Position numbers and translations under genes: made by a program. DNA of 64,000 bases, taken from assembly GCA_050084515.1 (NCBI GenBank), contig CM114274.1, positions 992,001 to 1,056,000 of the forward strand. Reading direction: 5' to 3'. Below the pieces are notes generated by a model, which saw only the letters and a list, made by a program, of their open reading frames with translations, had not been told where the DNA came from and did not search any database. Numbering within the stretch: position 1 is the first letter of the stretch; each line of letters starts with the position of its first letter. This document shows positions 52,991 to 63,732 of the stretch, one piece after another. The DNA is from Blasia pusilla (Eukaryota > Marchantiophyta > Marchantiopsida > Blasiales).

Positions 52991-55205
52991 AATGGAATAC
53001 ATCACAAAATGCTGAGTCAAATAAATATACACCAAATCCGTATTGAAAATTTTGAAATATTGTTTAAATAAAGAAATTATAAAATTTTTAAATACTGAAT
53101 GAGTATTGAGGATAACGATGCCAATTCCAAGTGTCAAATAGATGTTATTTCCTATTTATCCACATCAATGCTACTTCAATGCTTATTGAGTACCATAAAC
53201 AACTATACCTCCTATATTGAAAAAATAGACATTTTATGTGAATTTGTAGATTTTTATTTAGTAAAAATGATCTATATTTTTCATGTCTATTGGATATTTA
53301 ATTTCATTTATCAGCAAATAATAATAATAATGAGAATTTTTTCTAATTATTTTATAAACATAATCTATATTTTTCATGTCCATTGGATATTATCATTTTT
53401 ATGGAATTGAAAATACATTAAAATTTTAGGATTTTTTATCTATTTAATATTATTTTCCAAATCTTCAAATACAACTATGATAGTTTTTGGACTTATTTTT
53501 GCGTGATTTGGATTTTAAAAATATGAAAATTAAGTGTGAAATGCAATGATTTTTGCAGTATTGTACTTGAGGAGGAGGGCCTAAAGTTTCACAACTATAT
53601 AGTACTACTATCCCATCCCAAAAACGTCATAAGGATGCTGCCACCTTTGAATTTCCCCCCTAGTTTTCCTTCCCCGTGTGGTGGTCTATTTCTTAAGTTT
53701 TGTCTTCTTCTGCCTCTATGTATTTGCTTCCTAGTTTCCAATCCACTATGAAGACGAATGATGGTGTGATGGATGAAGGCGAATGATGGAAACTAGTTTA
53801 GTCTGGACTTAGATTGGATTTCTATCAGCCACCAATTCGTTGAGTTCTTTTTAAATGAGTTATGATTTTAAGTTCACTGCTTGATGCACATATGGTGTTT
53901 GAGAAGTGGATTTCTTAGTTGCTTTTAATTTGGATTTTGGCAAGGCTTGAGTTCGGAAAGCCGCGAAAGTGTTTTGAGATTCAAAAGAAAGAGAAACGCA
54001 GCCTTCAAGCGTTGAAGTGCTTGAAGGCTGAAATAGACCGAGATCCGAAACTTTAGCAAGAGTGAGACCCGAATCTCACTCTTGCTCAAGTTTTGGAAAT
54101 GGAGAAGACTCTCATCGCATCTTGGAATTGAAGGCGATGGAAACATCCTTGTGAATGACCGCGACAAAAGTTTCGTGTCAGGCTTATTTTGTGACAGAAG
54201 TATAATTCTAAACATACATGTCTGCTCTTGCATTCACTTAGCTTGTCTTTCAGATTTCATGTAGCAAGTTTGGCTTCACTGTAAAAAGCAATCCTTGCTG
54301 TTTACAGACCTTTATTTTGGTCTCACCTTCTCACTTCCCCACTGGTGGTTATGAGATTCAAGGAAGCCGCAAAAGCAGCAACACAAAGGCAAAGTGGAGA
54401 TCTTGCCAATCCATTGATCAACCAACATCTCCAATCAGTGATCCCAACAACTACAATTAAGAAATATTTGAGCTTAACTATAGTGAAGCAACAAGTCCAT
54501 ATTTGTCTTTTTCAAACTCATTGTTGCAAAATCATTTAACACCCGAGTAATGGGATAAACATGCATCATAACATAAGAGCACACTTTAGAAATCAAAATT
54601 TCCTAACAATCTAGAGACATAAATTGAACACTCATATTTTTGTAGTATATCACCTTTATACAAGTAATAACCTGATCCCATCTACGGCATTCAACCTAGT
54701 CTCATGAACAGGTATTGTCTCGGAACTGACCGAATGTGCTGGTATTTTCCCTAAAGCAAATGTAGGGACAACCATCAATGGATCAATCCAAGAAGCCAAT
54801 GCAAAGGTTGATCTTTGTCCAAGAATGCGTACGTACCTATGTGTACCGCTCAATTGGCTGATATGATGATCGAGCCTAAGAAGGTATCAACTCTCGAGTC
54901 GAGAGTATGTTAGTGGGCATGAAGCTTCCTGGAAACATGTTGAGGGAGGGCAGGCAAGATCATTCCTGCTCACCAAAGTTATGGTGTCCAAGAACAATTT
55001 TTTGGTGCTATACACATGCATGAGACTCACAATCAACTTAAAAACAAAAAAAAAACATGGAGGATCAGCCTGTAGACTTGAATCGGGTTGATTTCGCATA
55101 TTGGAGTTAGAAGGTTTCTCTTCTCTTGAAGGTTTTGGACTTCTCTATGCATGATGATTCTAAAGTCAATCTTCATGTCCATAGATTAGTAGTCGTAATC
55201 TTGAT
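52991..55205. other. AT-rich region, no gene recognised
   Basis: 53000-53540 is very AT-rich with short repeated words such as 'ctatatttttcatgtc(t/c)attgg' at about 53270 and 53370. Two hairpin-forming sequences stand at 54001-54028 and 54055-54086. A minus-strand open stretch at 54853-54656 and a plus-strand one at 54345-54539 have no recognised motif. This region could hold degraded 5' exons of the MRS2 relic that I cannot see. Confidence 0.4.
54001..54086. repeat. Two adjacent perfect hairpins
   Basis: First hairpin: GCCTTCAAGC (54001-54010) and its exact complement at 54019-54028. Second: AGCAAGAGTGAGA (54055-54067) and its exact complement at 54074-54086 with a six-base loop. Confidence 0.85.
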
Positions 55206-56203
55206 CGCGGCAGGAAGTTGAAGAGTGGTATGACCAAACTAACAGCTCGAATTCAAAAGGTTAGCAAATATTTACTCTAGATATGCTTCTGAGCCATAAT
55301 TTCCATCATAAGATCAACCCTGAATATTCATTTATGATATAATTGAAGTCAGCCCTATCCAATTGCATGGATTTACTTTGCATGAGAGGTTTAAATATCA
55401 ACGAGTGTTAATGCTCTATGAGTTGTGATTGCAGGTAAGAGATGAAATGGAACAATTGTTGGATGATGACGTGGATATGGCTGATCTTTTTTAACAAGGA
55501 AGATGACTGGTTCTAGTTCCCCCAATGCACAATCAATGGTACCGCCAGGCTGGGTGCCTGTATCCCTAACCATTGGATCTTGTATATCTCATGCCAGTAG
55601 GGCAATTACTGTCACATCCTATAATCATGGGTCAGATGATGTCTAGGAAGTTGAAATGTTGTTAGAGGTATGTTATTGCACTTCCCACTTCAACTCTTTG
55701 CAATTGACACCACAATCGACCAAATTTATTTGATTTCAATTTCTCATGATATAAATGATAGTGGGCATAATAAACCAGGCATCAACCAAAATATCTCATA
55801 TAAAGCTCCGATGACTTGCTTGGAGTTTGAGTATGTCCTCTTGGGCTATGACATTACATCAATCAGAGCTTATGAATGCAGACGTGTGGAGTTTTTGGAA
55901 TTGTAGTCCATTGAGATCTTGACTTAAGTAGTACTTTTTTCTTTTTCTTATTGTGTACCTGTATACATTTTCTTGCTTTTAGGCCTACTTTATGCAGATT
56001 GACAACACCCTAAACAAAGTAACTACAATTACGTGTATGATGTGGCCATTCCCGAGACTCCTTTTTTAATAAAGAATTCATTATGAGCAGGTTACTTGCT
56101 TGTTGACCTCTTCTATACATCAATATTGAGTTGATTATCTTCTCTTCTTGGTGCAGCTTCAGGAGTACATTGATGACACAGAGGATTATATTAGCAATAA
56201 GGT
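55206..56203 (+). pseudogene. MRS2/MGT-type magnesium transporter relic
   Basis: Plant MRS2 proteins form CorA-type Mg2+ channels. Four exon pieces keep family order and splice sites. 55206-55259 reads RGRKLKSGMTKLTARIQK; the intron 55260-55434 is gt...ag. 55435-55667 reads VRDEMEQLLDDDVDMADL, then after a one-base shift LTRKMTGSSSP, SLTIGSCISHASRA and EVEMLLE, with a TAG at 55644. After an intron, 55983-56032 reads AYFMQIDNTLNKVTT; another intron, then 56157-56203 reads LQEYIDDTEDYISNK followed by gt. These equal the long helix of the cytoplasmic funnel. The last exon with the G-M-N pore motif and membrane segments is absent, as are the first exons. Confidence 0.85.
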
Positions 56204-56389
56204 TTGTGAGTCTAAATCTCTAATTGATTGTCCTCCATTTGTAGTTTGATGTTATGTTGTTCCAAGTGGTATGGATCGTGTGTGAAGAAAAGTCATATGG
56301 TAAATAGATATGTGGCTAAAGATCATATCGGGCATACGAAAGAAACTGTTGTACAACTTCTGCATTGAATTCTAAATCCAGATTGTGAG

Positions 56390-57195
56390 GTGATTCTAAT
56401 CTTCTTGGCACCTAGATACGACTTTGAATCCCTAGCAAGTGGTTCCTTGAAGCTGGCAGCCATTCAGTGTCTGATGGGGGTACGGAGGTCCATGGGAGAC
56501 AGGTTAAATCAACGACTACGATTGATTGACTTCAAAGATGACACAGATGAAAATTCCAATGACTCTACATCGATTCATGAAGGTGGGGAGGAAAACATGC
56601 CCATAGAGGCACGAGAAGCTCGTTTAGAGTCAGGAGCAGAGCCCTCAGAAGTTACGAAAAAGCCTATAAATTTTAATTCCAAGTGCATATGGCCTTTTCC
56701 TCACAGATTGTCACTCAAGTTGCGTATAATTCATTCATCATGCATGAAGTTTACAATTAGCGCTCTATGAGGATTGGATCAGAGGGTATGTACTTGGTAG
56801 CTGTTGGACGTACTGCATGGACATAGTTAGGGTGTGTATGTGGATCATGTGTTGAAATTTCAAGAGTTGCTGTAAAGTAGGAAGGGATATCATTTTTCAA
56901 CAAGAAACCTCACAAAGGTGTTGAAATTCTTATCAACGCAGAAAATTTGGGCAAAACACCCGAAGATGTGCAAGCTTTTTACTCACTGACACTGGTTTGG
57001 ACAAGACTATGATTGGCAATTAACTTGGCGAGAAAGAAGATTTTTCTCTAAAGGTTGTGCATTCATATGTTGATTCTTTTGATTTTCAAGGAAAAGACTT
57101 TGATGAAGCGGTAAGAACTTTTCTACTTGGGTTTTGACTGCCAAGGGAGGCACAAAAGATTGATAGAATCACGGAGAAATTTTCCAAAAGGTATT
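56390..57195 (+). pseudogene. BIG-type ARF-GEF relic: pre-Sec7 and Sec7 domain
   Basis: BIG proteins activate ARF GTPases in vesicle traffic. 56440-56700 reads LKLAAIQCLMGVRRSMGD and an acidic linker, as found before Sec7. From 56895: ISFFNKKPHKGVEILINAEN, a one-base loss near 56968, then LDKTMIGN, a TAA in place of Tyr, LGEKEDFSLKVVHSYVDSFD and EAVRTFLLGF, a TGA in place of Arg, LPREAQKIDRI (catalytic Glu kept; the usual Gly before it is Arg) and EKFSKRYC. Next to it the second half of Sec7 and about 250 residues more are missing. Confidence 0.88.
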
Positions 57196-57204
57196 GCAAT
57201 ATGC

Positions 57205-57955
57205 AATTCCCGCTTGCAATATGCTGCAGCAGCAACTAGGCAAGGTTCATATGATAGTGCAGGAGTTGGAGGTGGTTCTTCTGAAGAGGTCAAAATTGAG
57301 CAGATGGACAACAACCTTTTCTCAATTCTCAATATGCTGTAATAGATCGGAAGTTTCGAAATGAATAAAATATTCACATGAAGTCAGAGGCTAAACAATG
57401 AGGCCATTGTTGATTTTTTGAAGACTATGTGCATGGTTTCAATGGAAGAGTTGCGTTCAACTAGTGACTCTGAGTTGTTCAGTTTGACAAAGATTGTCAA
57501 GATAGGGTAAGTCTGGAAGAGATTTTCTCCAAGGATTATCTATTTATCCTAAATATATCATTTGGAGTCTGCCATTATCACAAATTATCTTGGAAATGCA
57601 GACTAACAGGATGGTTGTGATGGCTGTGATGCACGCACCTTAACATGAATCGTATGAGACTATCTTGGTCACGCATTTGGCATGTGTTGGCAGACTTTTC
57701 GTGATTGTTGGGTGCTCAGATGACCTTTCAATTGTCATGTATGCAATGGATTCCCTACGACAACTGTAAATGAAGTTTCTTGAACGTGAGGAGCTGACAA
57801 ACTACAACTTTCAAAATGAGTTCTTGAAGCCGTTCGTGATTGTGATGAGGAAGAGCAACTTAGTGGAAATAAGGGAGCTCATCATTCGATGCGTCTCTCA
57901 GATGGTCTTTACTAGGGTTGGCCAAGTAAAGTCCAAATGGAAGATTATGTTCATG
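57205..57955 (+). pseudogene. BIG5-type ARF-GEF relic: HDS region
   Basis: Colinear with the part behind Sec7 in BIG5 (BEN1/MIN7). 57225-57510 reads RQGSYDSAGVGGGSSEEVKI, QIGSFEMNKIF, SQRLNNEAIVDFLKTMC and ELFSLTKIVKI, with stops at 57341, 57344 and 57378. After an intron, 57643-57950 reads NMNRMRLSWSRIWHVLADFS, DLSIVMYAMDSLRQL, then MKFLEREELTNYNFQ and IRELIIRCVSQMVFTR. The closeness to BIG5 rather than BIG1-4 is judged from memory of the family. Confidence 0.85.
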
Positions 57956-58159
57956 GTCTTCGTTGGACTCTTGTGTTGAGCTGTTCCTTTGAATGTTATA
58001 TATGCTTTTAGATTTTGATTTGAAATTCAATAGTTATGCATGCCTATTTTGTAGCATGTTGGGCAGTTTTTCATGAGGTTGGGTTTCAAGAAAGAGGCAT
58101 GGGTATACTCATGCACTTGTTCCTCTTGGCATAAGTAAGTTTGTTGTTGGTCTTTGCCA

Positions 58160-58345
58160 CAAAAAGGAAATTGTCTAAGTAGGTGTTCACAAGTGCAACC
58201 ACAAATGACCACAAGACCATTTTACTGCACGCGTTTGAGACCATCGAGAAGATAGTCAAAGAATACTTCCCGTATATCAGAGAGACTGAAACGATGACTT
58301 TCACTGACTGTGTTAACTATTTGATTGCATTTACAAATATCAGAG
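58160..58345 (+). pseudogene. BIG5 relic: exon copy 1 (duplicated)
   Basis: Reads FTSATTNDHKTILLHAFETI then EKIVKEYFPYIRETETM and DCVNYLIAFTN. The acceptor before it is 'ctaag|tag'-like. The same exon is present again at 60460-60650 with about 85 percent identity by eye. This copy is followed directly by copia LTR-like sequence. Confidence 0.85.
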
Positions 58346-58938
58346 CTAGGTTTCTCTACAACCTAGCTCTTACAAGCAAACTTAGTGCAATAGCAACCAC
58401 TCAGGTTAGATTGTAGAGGAAAGCACCACAATCTGTACCACCAGACTACCTAGCATTCACAAGCACACTTAGTGCAATAGCAACCACTCAGGTTAGCAAC
58501 AGTAGACATCTCAATAGCAACCACTCAGGTTAGTACTACTCGACACTTTGCATCACAAGACTCACTAAACCCCTCAGGTCAGCACACCTCTGAGTCTGCA
58601 CACATAAGCACATTGAACTACTGAGGTCAGAAGCACAATCCACTCAGGTAAGCAAAGCACACTTAGTGCTGCTCAATCAGCTCCTCAACTGAGAGTGTAC
58701 GAAAAGCTGTAAGAGAATGTATTTTTGGAGGGCACCCTCAAGAGGTTATCTACAGCCAAGAGAATGAGTTTCTAGGTTTTAGGGTTAGGACCTGCCGCCC
58801 ATAGTAATTCTCAAAAGTACTAAGGTAAATCTATAGTAACAAGAACTTACTATTTATTGTGGTAAAACACTAAGTTACTATAGTAATTCTATCAACTACT
58901 TCCACTATAGTAAACTTTTAGTTGCTATGTTCTTACAA
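58346..58938 (-). mobile_element. Ty1/copia LTR region
   Basis: Placed by the copia body that follows. The minus strand reads a purine-rich AATTAAGTGGGAGTG at about 58958-58944, a probable polypurine tract, directly before 'ttgtaagaacatagc'. The region holds direct repeats of 'agtgcaatagcaaccactcagg' (58386, 58470 and a shorter one near 58513). The far end near 58346 was not determined. Confidence 0.55.
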
Positions 58939-60105
58939 CACTCCCACTTAATTGGAGTTTAATATAAGACCTATCCTTTGAGCACATTTGTTGTGCTTAT
59001 CTCTTGAGAATGCCTTTGTCAATACATCAGCTGTCATATCCTCTATAGGACAATATATTACTTTGACTATTTGCTCATTTTCTTTCTCCTCTATAAATCT
59101 TCTTCGAAGATTTATATGCTTAGTCCTAGGATGATGAATATACTTCATGTATTATCACGATATAATATAGCTCCATCATTATGCTTATAACAAACCTCCT
59201 CTAACAATCTCCTCATCCAAACTACTTCTTGAGTAGCATTTGAAGCTGCCATAAGCTCAGCTTCTGTTGTGAACAAGGCAACAGATGTTTGTTGCTTGTT
59301 GCGCCAAGTGATAGCACCTCCATTCAATGTAAATACATATCCACCAATAGACTTGCTGTTGTTAGGATCATCCCTCCAACTAGCATCTGTGAATCCAATC
59401 AATGTTGGAAAGCATCCTTGTTTCGTGTATTCGAGATATGCATTCTTGGTACCTTTCAAGTACCGTAAGACTCTCTTTAAACATCTCCAATGTATGAGAG
59501 TAGGTTTAGACGTGTACCTGGCTAGTGCTCCCACTACATATGAGATATCTGGCCTTGTGAAAACCATGGCAAACACCAGAGAACCCACAACAATTAGATA
59601 CAAATGTTGAAGGTTTTCAACATTCTCATTCTCCTCCTGTTTGTCTGTACGTGTTTTGGCAAGTTTCCACCCATTTGGCTCCATTGGAGTAGAAAATTTC
59701 TTTGACTCAACCATTCTATACCTTGTCAACATCGCATCAATGTAGTGAGTCTGACTGAGTCTAATCCATCCTTCTATTCTATTCCTCTCAACTTTGGTTC
59801 CAAGAATGAACTTCACTGGACCTATGATAGTCATAACAAAGACTGAGCAAAGATTGTCTTTTGCTTGCTAGATTGCTTTCTTACTTTTGCCTAAAAATAG
59901 GAGGTCATCTACAAAAATTGCAATAAACAATAAACCATTTCTGCAATAAACACTCAAATCTGCATGAGCTCTACCAAATCTCTATTCCCAAAGGTAAGAG
60001 TCAAACTTTTCATACGAGACTCTTGGAGCCTGTTTAAGACCATATAATGCCTTCTTCAACAAACATGCATTTCCCCTATGTCCATCATGTTGAACATTCA
60101 TAAGA
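58939..60105 (-). pseudogene. Ty1/copia reverse transcriptase and RNase H
   Basis: Minus strand. 60075-59835 in pieces reads LLKKALYGLKQAPRVSYEKF and F-V-D-D-L-L-F (active site), with two TAG stops. The frame 59834-59145 reads FILGTKVERN, RYRMVESKKFSTPMEPNG, RPDISYVVGALARYTSKPT, HWRCLKRVLRYLKGTKN, F-T-D-A-S-W, ITWRNKQQTSVALFTTEAEL and VVWMRRLLEE. The last frame (59148-58948) has the end P-R-T-K-H-I-N-L-R-R-R-F-I and DVLTKAFSR. gag, protease, integrase and the first RT part are missing beyond 60105. Confidence 0.92.
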
Positions 60106-60459
60106 CTCTAGACTGACCTTTAATTGCAGATAAATAGTAAGCAAGGCAATAGAACAACACACATCTGTAAGGAATGTGATGTGCAACAAAGAGCGTATCA
60201 TAGTTGCTCTTTAAATACACAGGGCCCTCTATTGTGCCCTTCCTACAACAAAAAATGAGTCGTGACGAAAGAAAATGCAATTCACATCCAATAGTTTTGA
60301 TTTATTGACAAGTGACACATGTTTAGTGACACATTAGAGGTGAGTCGCAAAATGACCTACTTGTCCTTTTATACCTGCGGAAGTAATTAGGCATGGTGTC
60401 AATAGAGCAAGGTCATTGGCAATTACCTACGTGTTGATATCTAACAGTTGGACTCTGTC
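60106..60459. other. Segment between copia fragment and BIG5 exon copy 2
   Basis: No gene recognised. The copia match ends at about 60105 and an intron-like stretch leads to the exon; 'tttgtgcag' at 60474-60482 is the acceptor. Confidence 0.5.
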
Positions 60460-60748
60460 ACAGAAAAGAAATTGTTTGTGCAGGTGTTCACAACTGCAGC
60501 CATTGATGACCACAAGACCATTGTATTCCTGACATTTGAGACCATCAAGAAGATAGTCAGAGAATACTTCCCGTATATCACAGAGACTGAAATGATGACT
60601 TTCACTGACTGTGTTAATTGTTTCATTGCATTTACAAATTGCTGATTCAATAAAGATGTCAGTTTGAATGTCATTGCTTTCCTGAGGTTTTGTGCCTTGA
60701 AGTTGGCTAAAGGTGAGCTTGGGGCTTCAAGGAACAAGGAAACATAAA
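60460..60748 (+). pseudogene. BIG5 relic: exon copy 2 and continuation
   Basis: Reads FTTAAIDDHKTIVFLTFETI, KKIVREYFPYITETEMM and DCVNCFIAFTN, then a TGA at 60641 and FNKDVSLNVIAFLRFCALKL with AKGELGASRNKE. The continuation fits BIG5, so copy 2 is the one in gene order. Confidence 0.87.
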
Positions 60749-61029
60749 AATTTGGAAAGTCTGCATAATCATCACCAAGAATTGGGGATGCATAAGAGCC
60801 TCAATTCTCTACTTTTGCAGAAAGAGGGGACCACCTTTATTTATGGTTCCCTCTCCTACATGTGAGTTGTAGCCCTTCAATATAGAATCATGTCTCCACT
60901 TGGCTTATCTATCTGACTGGTTTCTAGAGTTTGAATTTGCAATTGTGAGGTATACATATTCATGTGCATTTGTCACATTTGATCTTCCATCGTGATGTTA
61001 CAGTATGATGTTTTCAATGTACGAATGTC

Positions 61030-61608
61030 CGAATTGACAATCGATCCTCGACAAGACATTTGGAAAAGTGCATTGGAAGTCTTATTTGATACACTAAGAT
61101 ATCATGGAAACTTGTTTTCTCGAAGATTGTGGGAAAGGTGTTAGACTCTGTAATCTTTGATTATGTTCGATTAGCCACTGCGCTAGCTGCCCATATCAGA
61201 GGTGTTCATGAGAAAGAGGAGGTTGAGCTGGAGATGGATGCATGGTTGTTTGAAACATGCATATTGGCTTTGCAGCTTGTGGTGGACCTTTTCATGAAAT
61301 TCTATCTAGTGGTCAACCCCTAGCTGGGTAGAATTTTATCCTTGCTGACATGGTTTATCAAGCGGCCTCATCAGAGTTTGGCTGCAATAGGTGTTGTTGC
61401 CTATGTACAGTTGATGACTAATGTCGGGAGCGTGTTCTCATATGATAAATGGCAAGAAGTGTTGGAAAGTCTGAAGGATGCAGCATCTGAGACTTTGCCA
61501 AACATGCCAAAGTTGGTGGATTGTGGAGAGGAGATTCAGGTTGCACATGTGGCAGAAGAGGGCCTATCTTACAATCACAAAAAAAAAGTAGATGATGTTG
61601 CCCCCTAA
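61030..61608 (+). pseudogene. BIG5 relic: C-terminal HDS exons
   Basis: 61030-61130 reads DPRQDIWKSALEVLFDTLRY and HGNLFSRRLW, then a frameshift and 61129-61323 with DAWLFETCILALQLVVDLFM. A TAG follows at 61321. 61345-61608 reads LTWFIKRPHQSLAAIGVVAY and SYDKWQEVLESLKDAASETL. All are in family order with armadillo-like helices. Confidence 0.85.
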
Positions 61609-61894
61609 TAGAACAAGAGATCGGGAAGCACATCGTTTACAGATGTTGATAACCGATGTGAAATGTCGTACAACACTTCAGTTGCTGTTGGTGTAGGTTT
61701 GTACCCATCTGCCACGATTCTCTTTATATTCTACAGAGAGATTTACGTTCTTTTCCTCCTTTTCTTAACGATCTTAGTTTTATATGGATTGGTTCTCATC
61801 CATGAGCTTCACCTAGAAGTGGAGGAAAGAGCACACGATTGATTATCACTAGATTTCCAATGTTCATGATCCAACTTCTTTGCTAGTGATAGGC

Positions 61895-62538
61895 TATAAT
61901 GGAGATGTACAACATGCATGAAACCCAACTATCAGCCATGCACACGATGCTACTTTTGGAAACGCTTCACAAGATTGAGATGAGATTCCAAAAACTTTAC
62001 TTGGCTACCCAGATGCCGGACTCTTCATTGTTACGATTGGAGAGCGAGTCATATCATGCGTATCTAACCATGTTGCAGCGCCTCATTGATAATAAGCATG
62101 TGCTTGCCAAGGATAAGGAGGTAGAGACTCGCTTGGTGGAGCTTTGCGAGGAGGTTATGAGATTGTATGTGCACACTTCCACAACACCCCTTACATCAAC
62201 TATAGCATCTTTCAACGAGAAGCCTCCTTCCCCTCAATGGGTGGTTCCTCTTGGTTCAGCCAGAAGATGGGAGCTCATGGCCCGGAAACCTCTTGTAGTT
62301 GCCACACTTCATGATGTAAGTGCCATGAAAGACTCATCCTTCGAGAGATACCTCGTCCGATTTTTCCCCATGATTGCAGGGCTCATCAGTTGTAGAGCAT
62401 GATTTAGGAGAAGTCCAAACTGCACTCAGCGACATGTTCAGCTCATGGATAGGTCCAATTCTGTTACAAGCTCGAGGAGCCTCGATAATTATACACACTA
62501 GATACTCAAGTTGGCTGGTTAGTTCGTCCATGTTGTAA
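61895..62538 (+). pseudogene. BIG5 relic: C-terminal exon
   Basis: The frame 61899-62402 reads TQLSAMHTMLLLETLHKIEM, RLESESYHAYLTMLQRLIDN and WVVPLGSARRWELMARKPLV, then SFERYLVRFFPMIAGLISC. One base is gained near 62395; after it EHDLGEVQTALSDMFSSWIG and PILLQ run to a TAA at 62536-62538. It equals the last part of BIG proteins up to the '-SWIGPILL' end. Confidence 0.88.
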
Positions 62539-63682
62539 AGAAAATGGCATTGTTGGTCAATAGCTATCTACTTCTTCACCCCCAAGAAAGCAAACAAGGT
62601 TTCGAGCTATAATTTAGTGACTAGGTTTTAGACACAAAAGAAGCTCTTGAGGTGAGAGGTTTATAGGAACTGTCCATGTGCCTTGCCATCGGAGGCAGTA
62701 ATTTATTGTTGAGCGGTCTTCTTCTGCCCTGAAAAGGTGCCCACTCAGTTGGCCTTCTTATTGGAGAGGATTGTTTGGTTGAAAGCTTTATGGAGGCCTA
62801 GGAAAGCATAAGTTAAAATCTCCCGATGTTTAGCATCGGTTGCTACTTTAAAGATAGAGCTAGCAAATATGAGATTTCTAGAGATTGGTGTGTCCAATCA
62901 CAAACTGTTGGTATGTTTGTGTATTACAAATAGAGTGCTTTTATAGCTAGTTGAAGCTTCAATTTTTTTTTGCGGAGATATTAATTATTTGAAAGCAATA
63001 AATGCACATTTTTCACATTGTTTATTTCATGATGATGCAAAATTTTAATATAATGTTTTTATAATACAAAGTATTGAATTATTATATGATTTTTTTTTAT
63101 TTAATGTTATTCAAATAGACTGATAAGCTACTTATATATTGATATTTATCAAAATCAAATGGTAAAATGGAAATATCCTTCAAATGTAGAAATTAAATTT
63201 TAATTTAGTATGCATACATGGATAAAGACACAAATGCAATGGAAGTAAAAGATGGATTCATTACGTTGTATCATCAAATAATAGATAATAATTGTGTTTA
63301 TCATTTGGCAGTATTTTCATTAAATAATCAGCAAAAGATTTATGATAACATTACGATGCATGGTAAGGAAGAATATAATAAATCATCTTGTTAATTTATT
63401 TGGGAAGTTATGATGCGCAAAAGATATTGATTTTTGTTACTCAATTACTATTGAAAGTGTATTGTAATTGTTGTATATCTATGATCATTTTGAAAGCACA
63501 AACATCATCATTTGTGTTAATATTTGTGTAAAAATACATACGATAAATATAAAGCATAGTCGTCAACTTTACTTACTATATTGACGTAATCTTTTATTAG
63601 TTTTATGTTTAAATCAACACATTTGGAAATGATACCAAATTAATGTAAAATATAGGGCCACTCATATTTGTGATGTAGTATG
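62539..63682. other. AT-rich region without a gene
   Basis: 62540-62900 may be former 3' flank of the BIG5 relic. 62940-63680 is very AT-rich. No open frame of note, no repeat of note. Confidence 0.5.
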
Positions 63683-63732
63683 GTTTCGAGAGGCATTTGA
63701 AACTCTAGTTCCAAATGAGATCCAACCCATAG
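63683..63732. repeat. Single piece of the 153-bp satellite
   Basis: 'ggtttcgagaggcatttg', 'aactctagttccaaatgag' and 'atccaaccca' match type 1 satellite monomers at 51.2-52.9 kb. Confidence 0.85.

Noticed and set aside
54656-54853. Minus-strand open stretch that looks protein-like (SWIDPLMVVPTFALGKIP)
   Set aside because: No family recognised, no second exon, no repeat elsewhere in the window; evidence is too weak for a gene.
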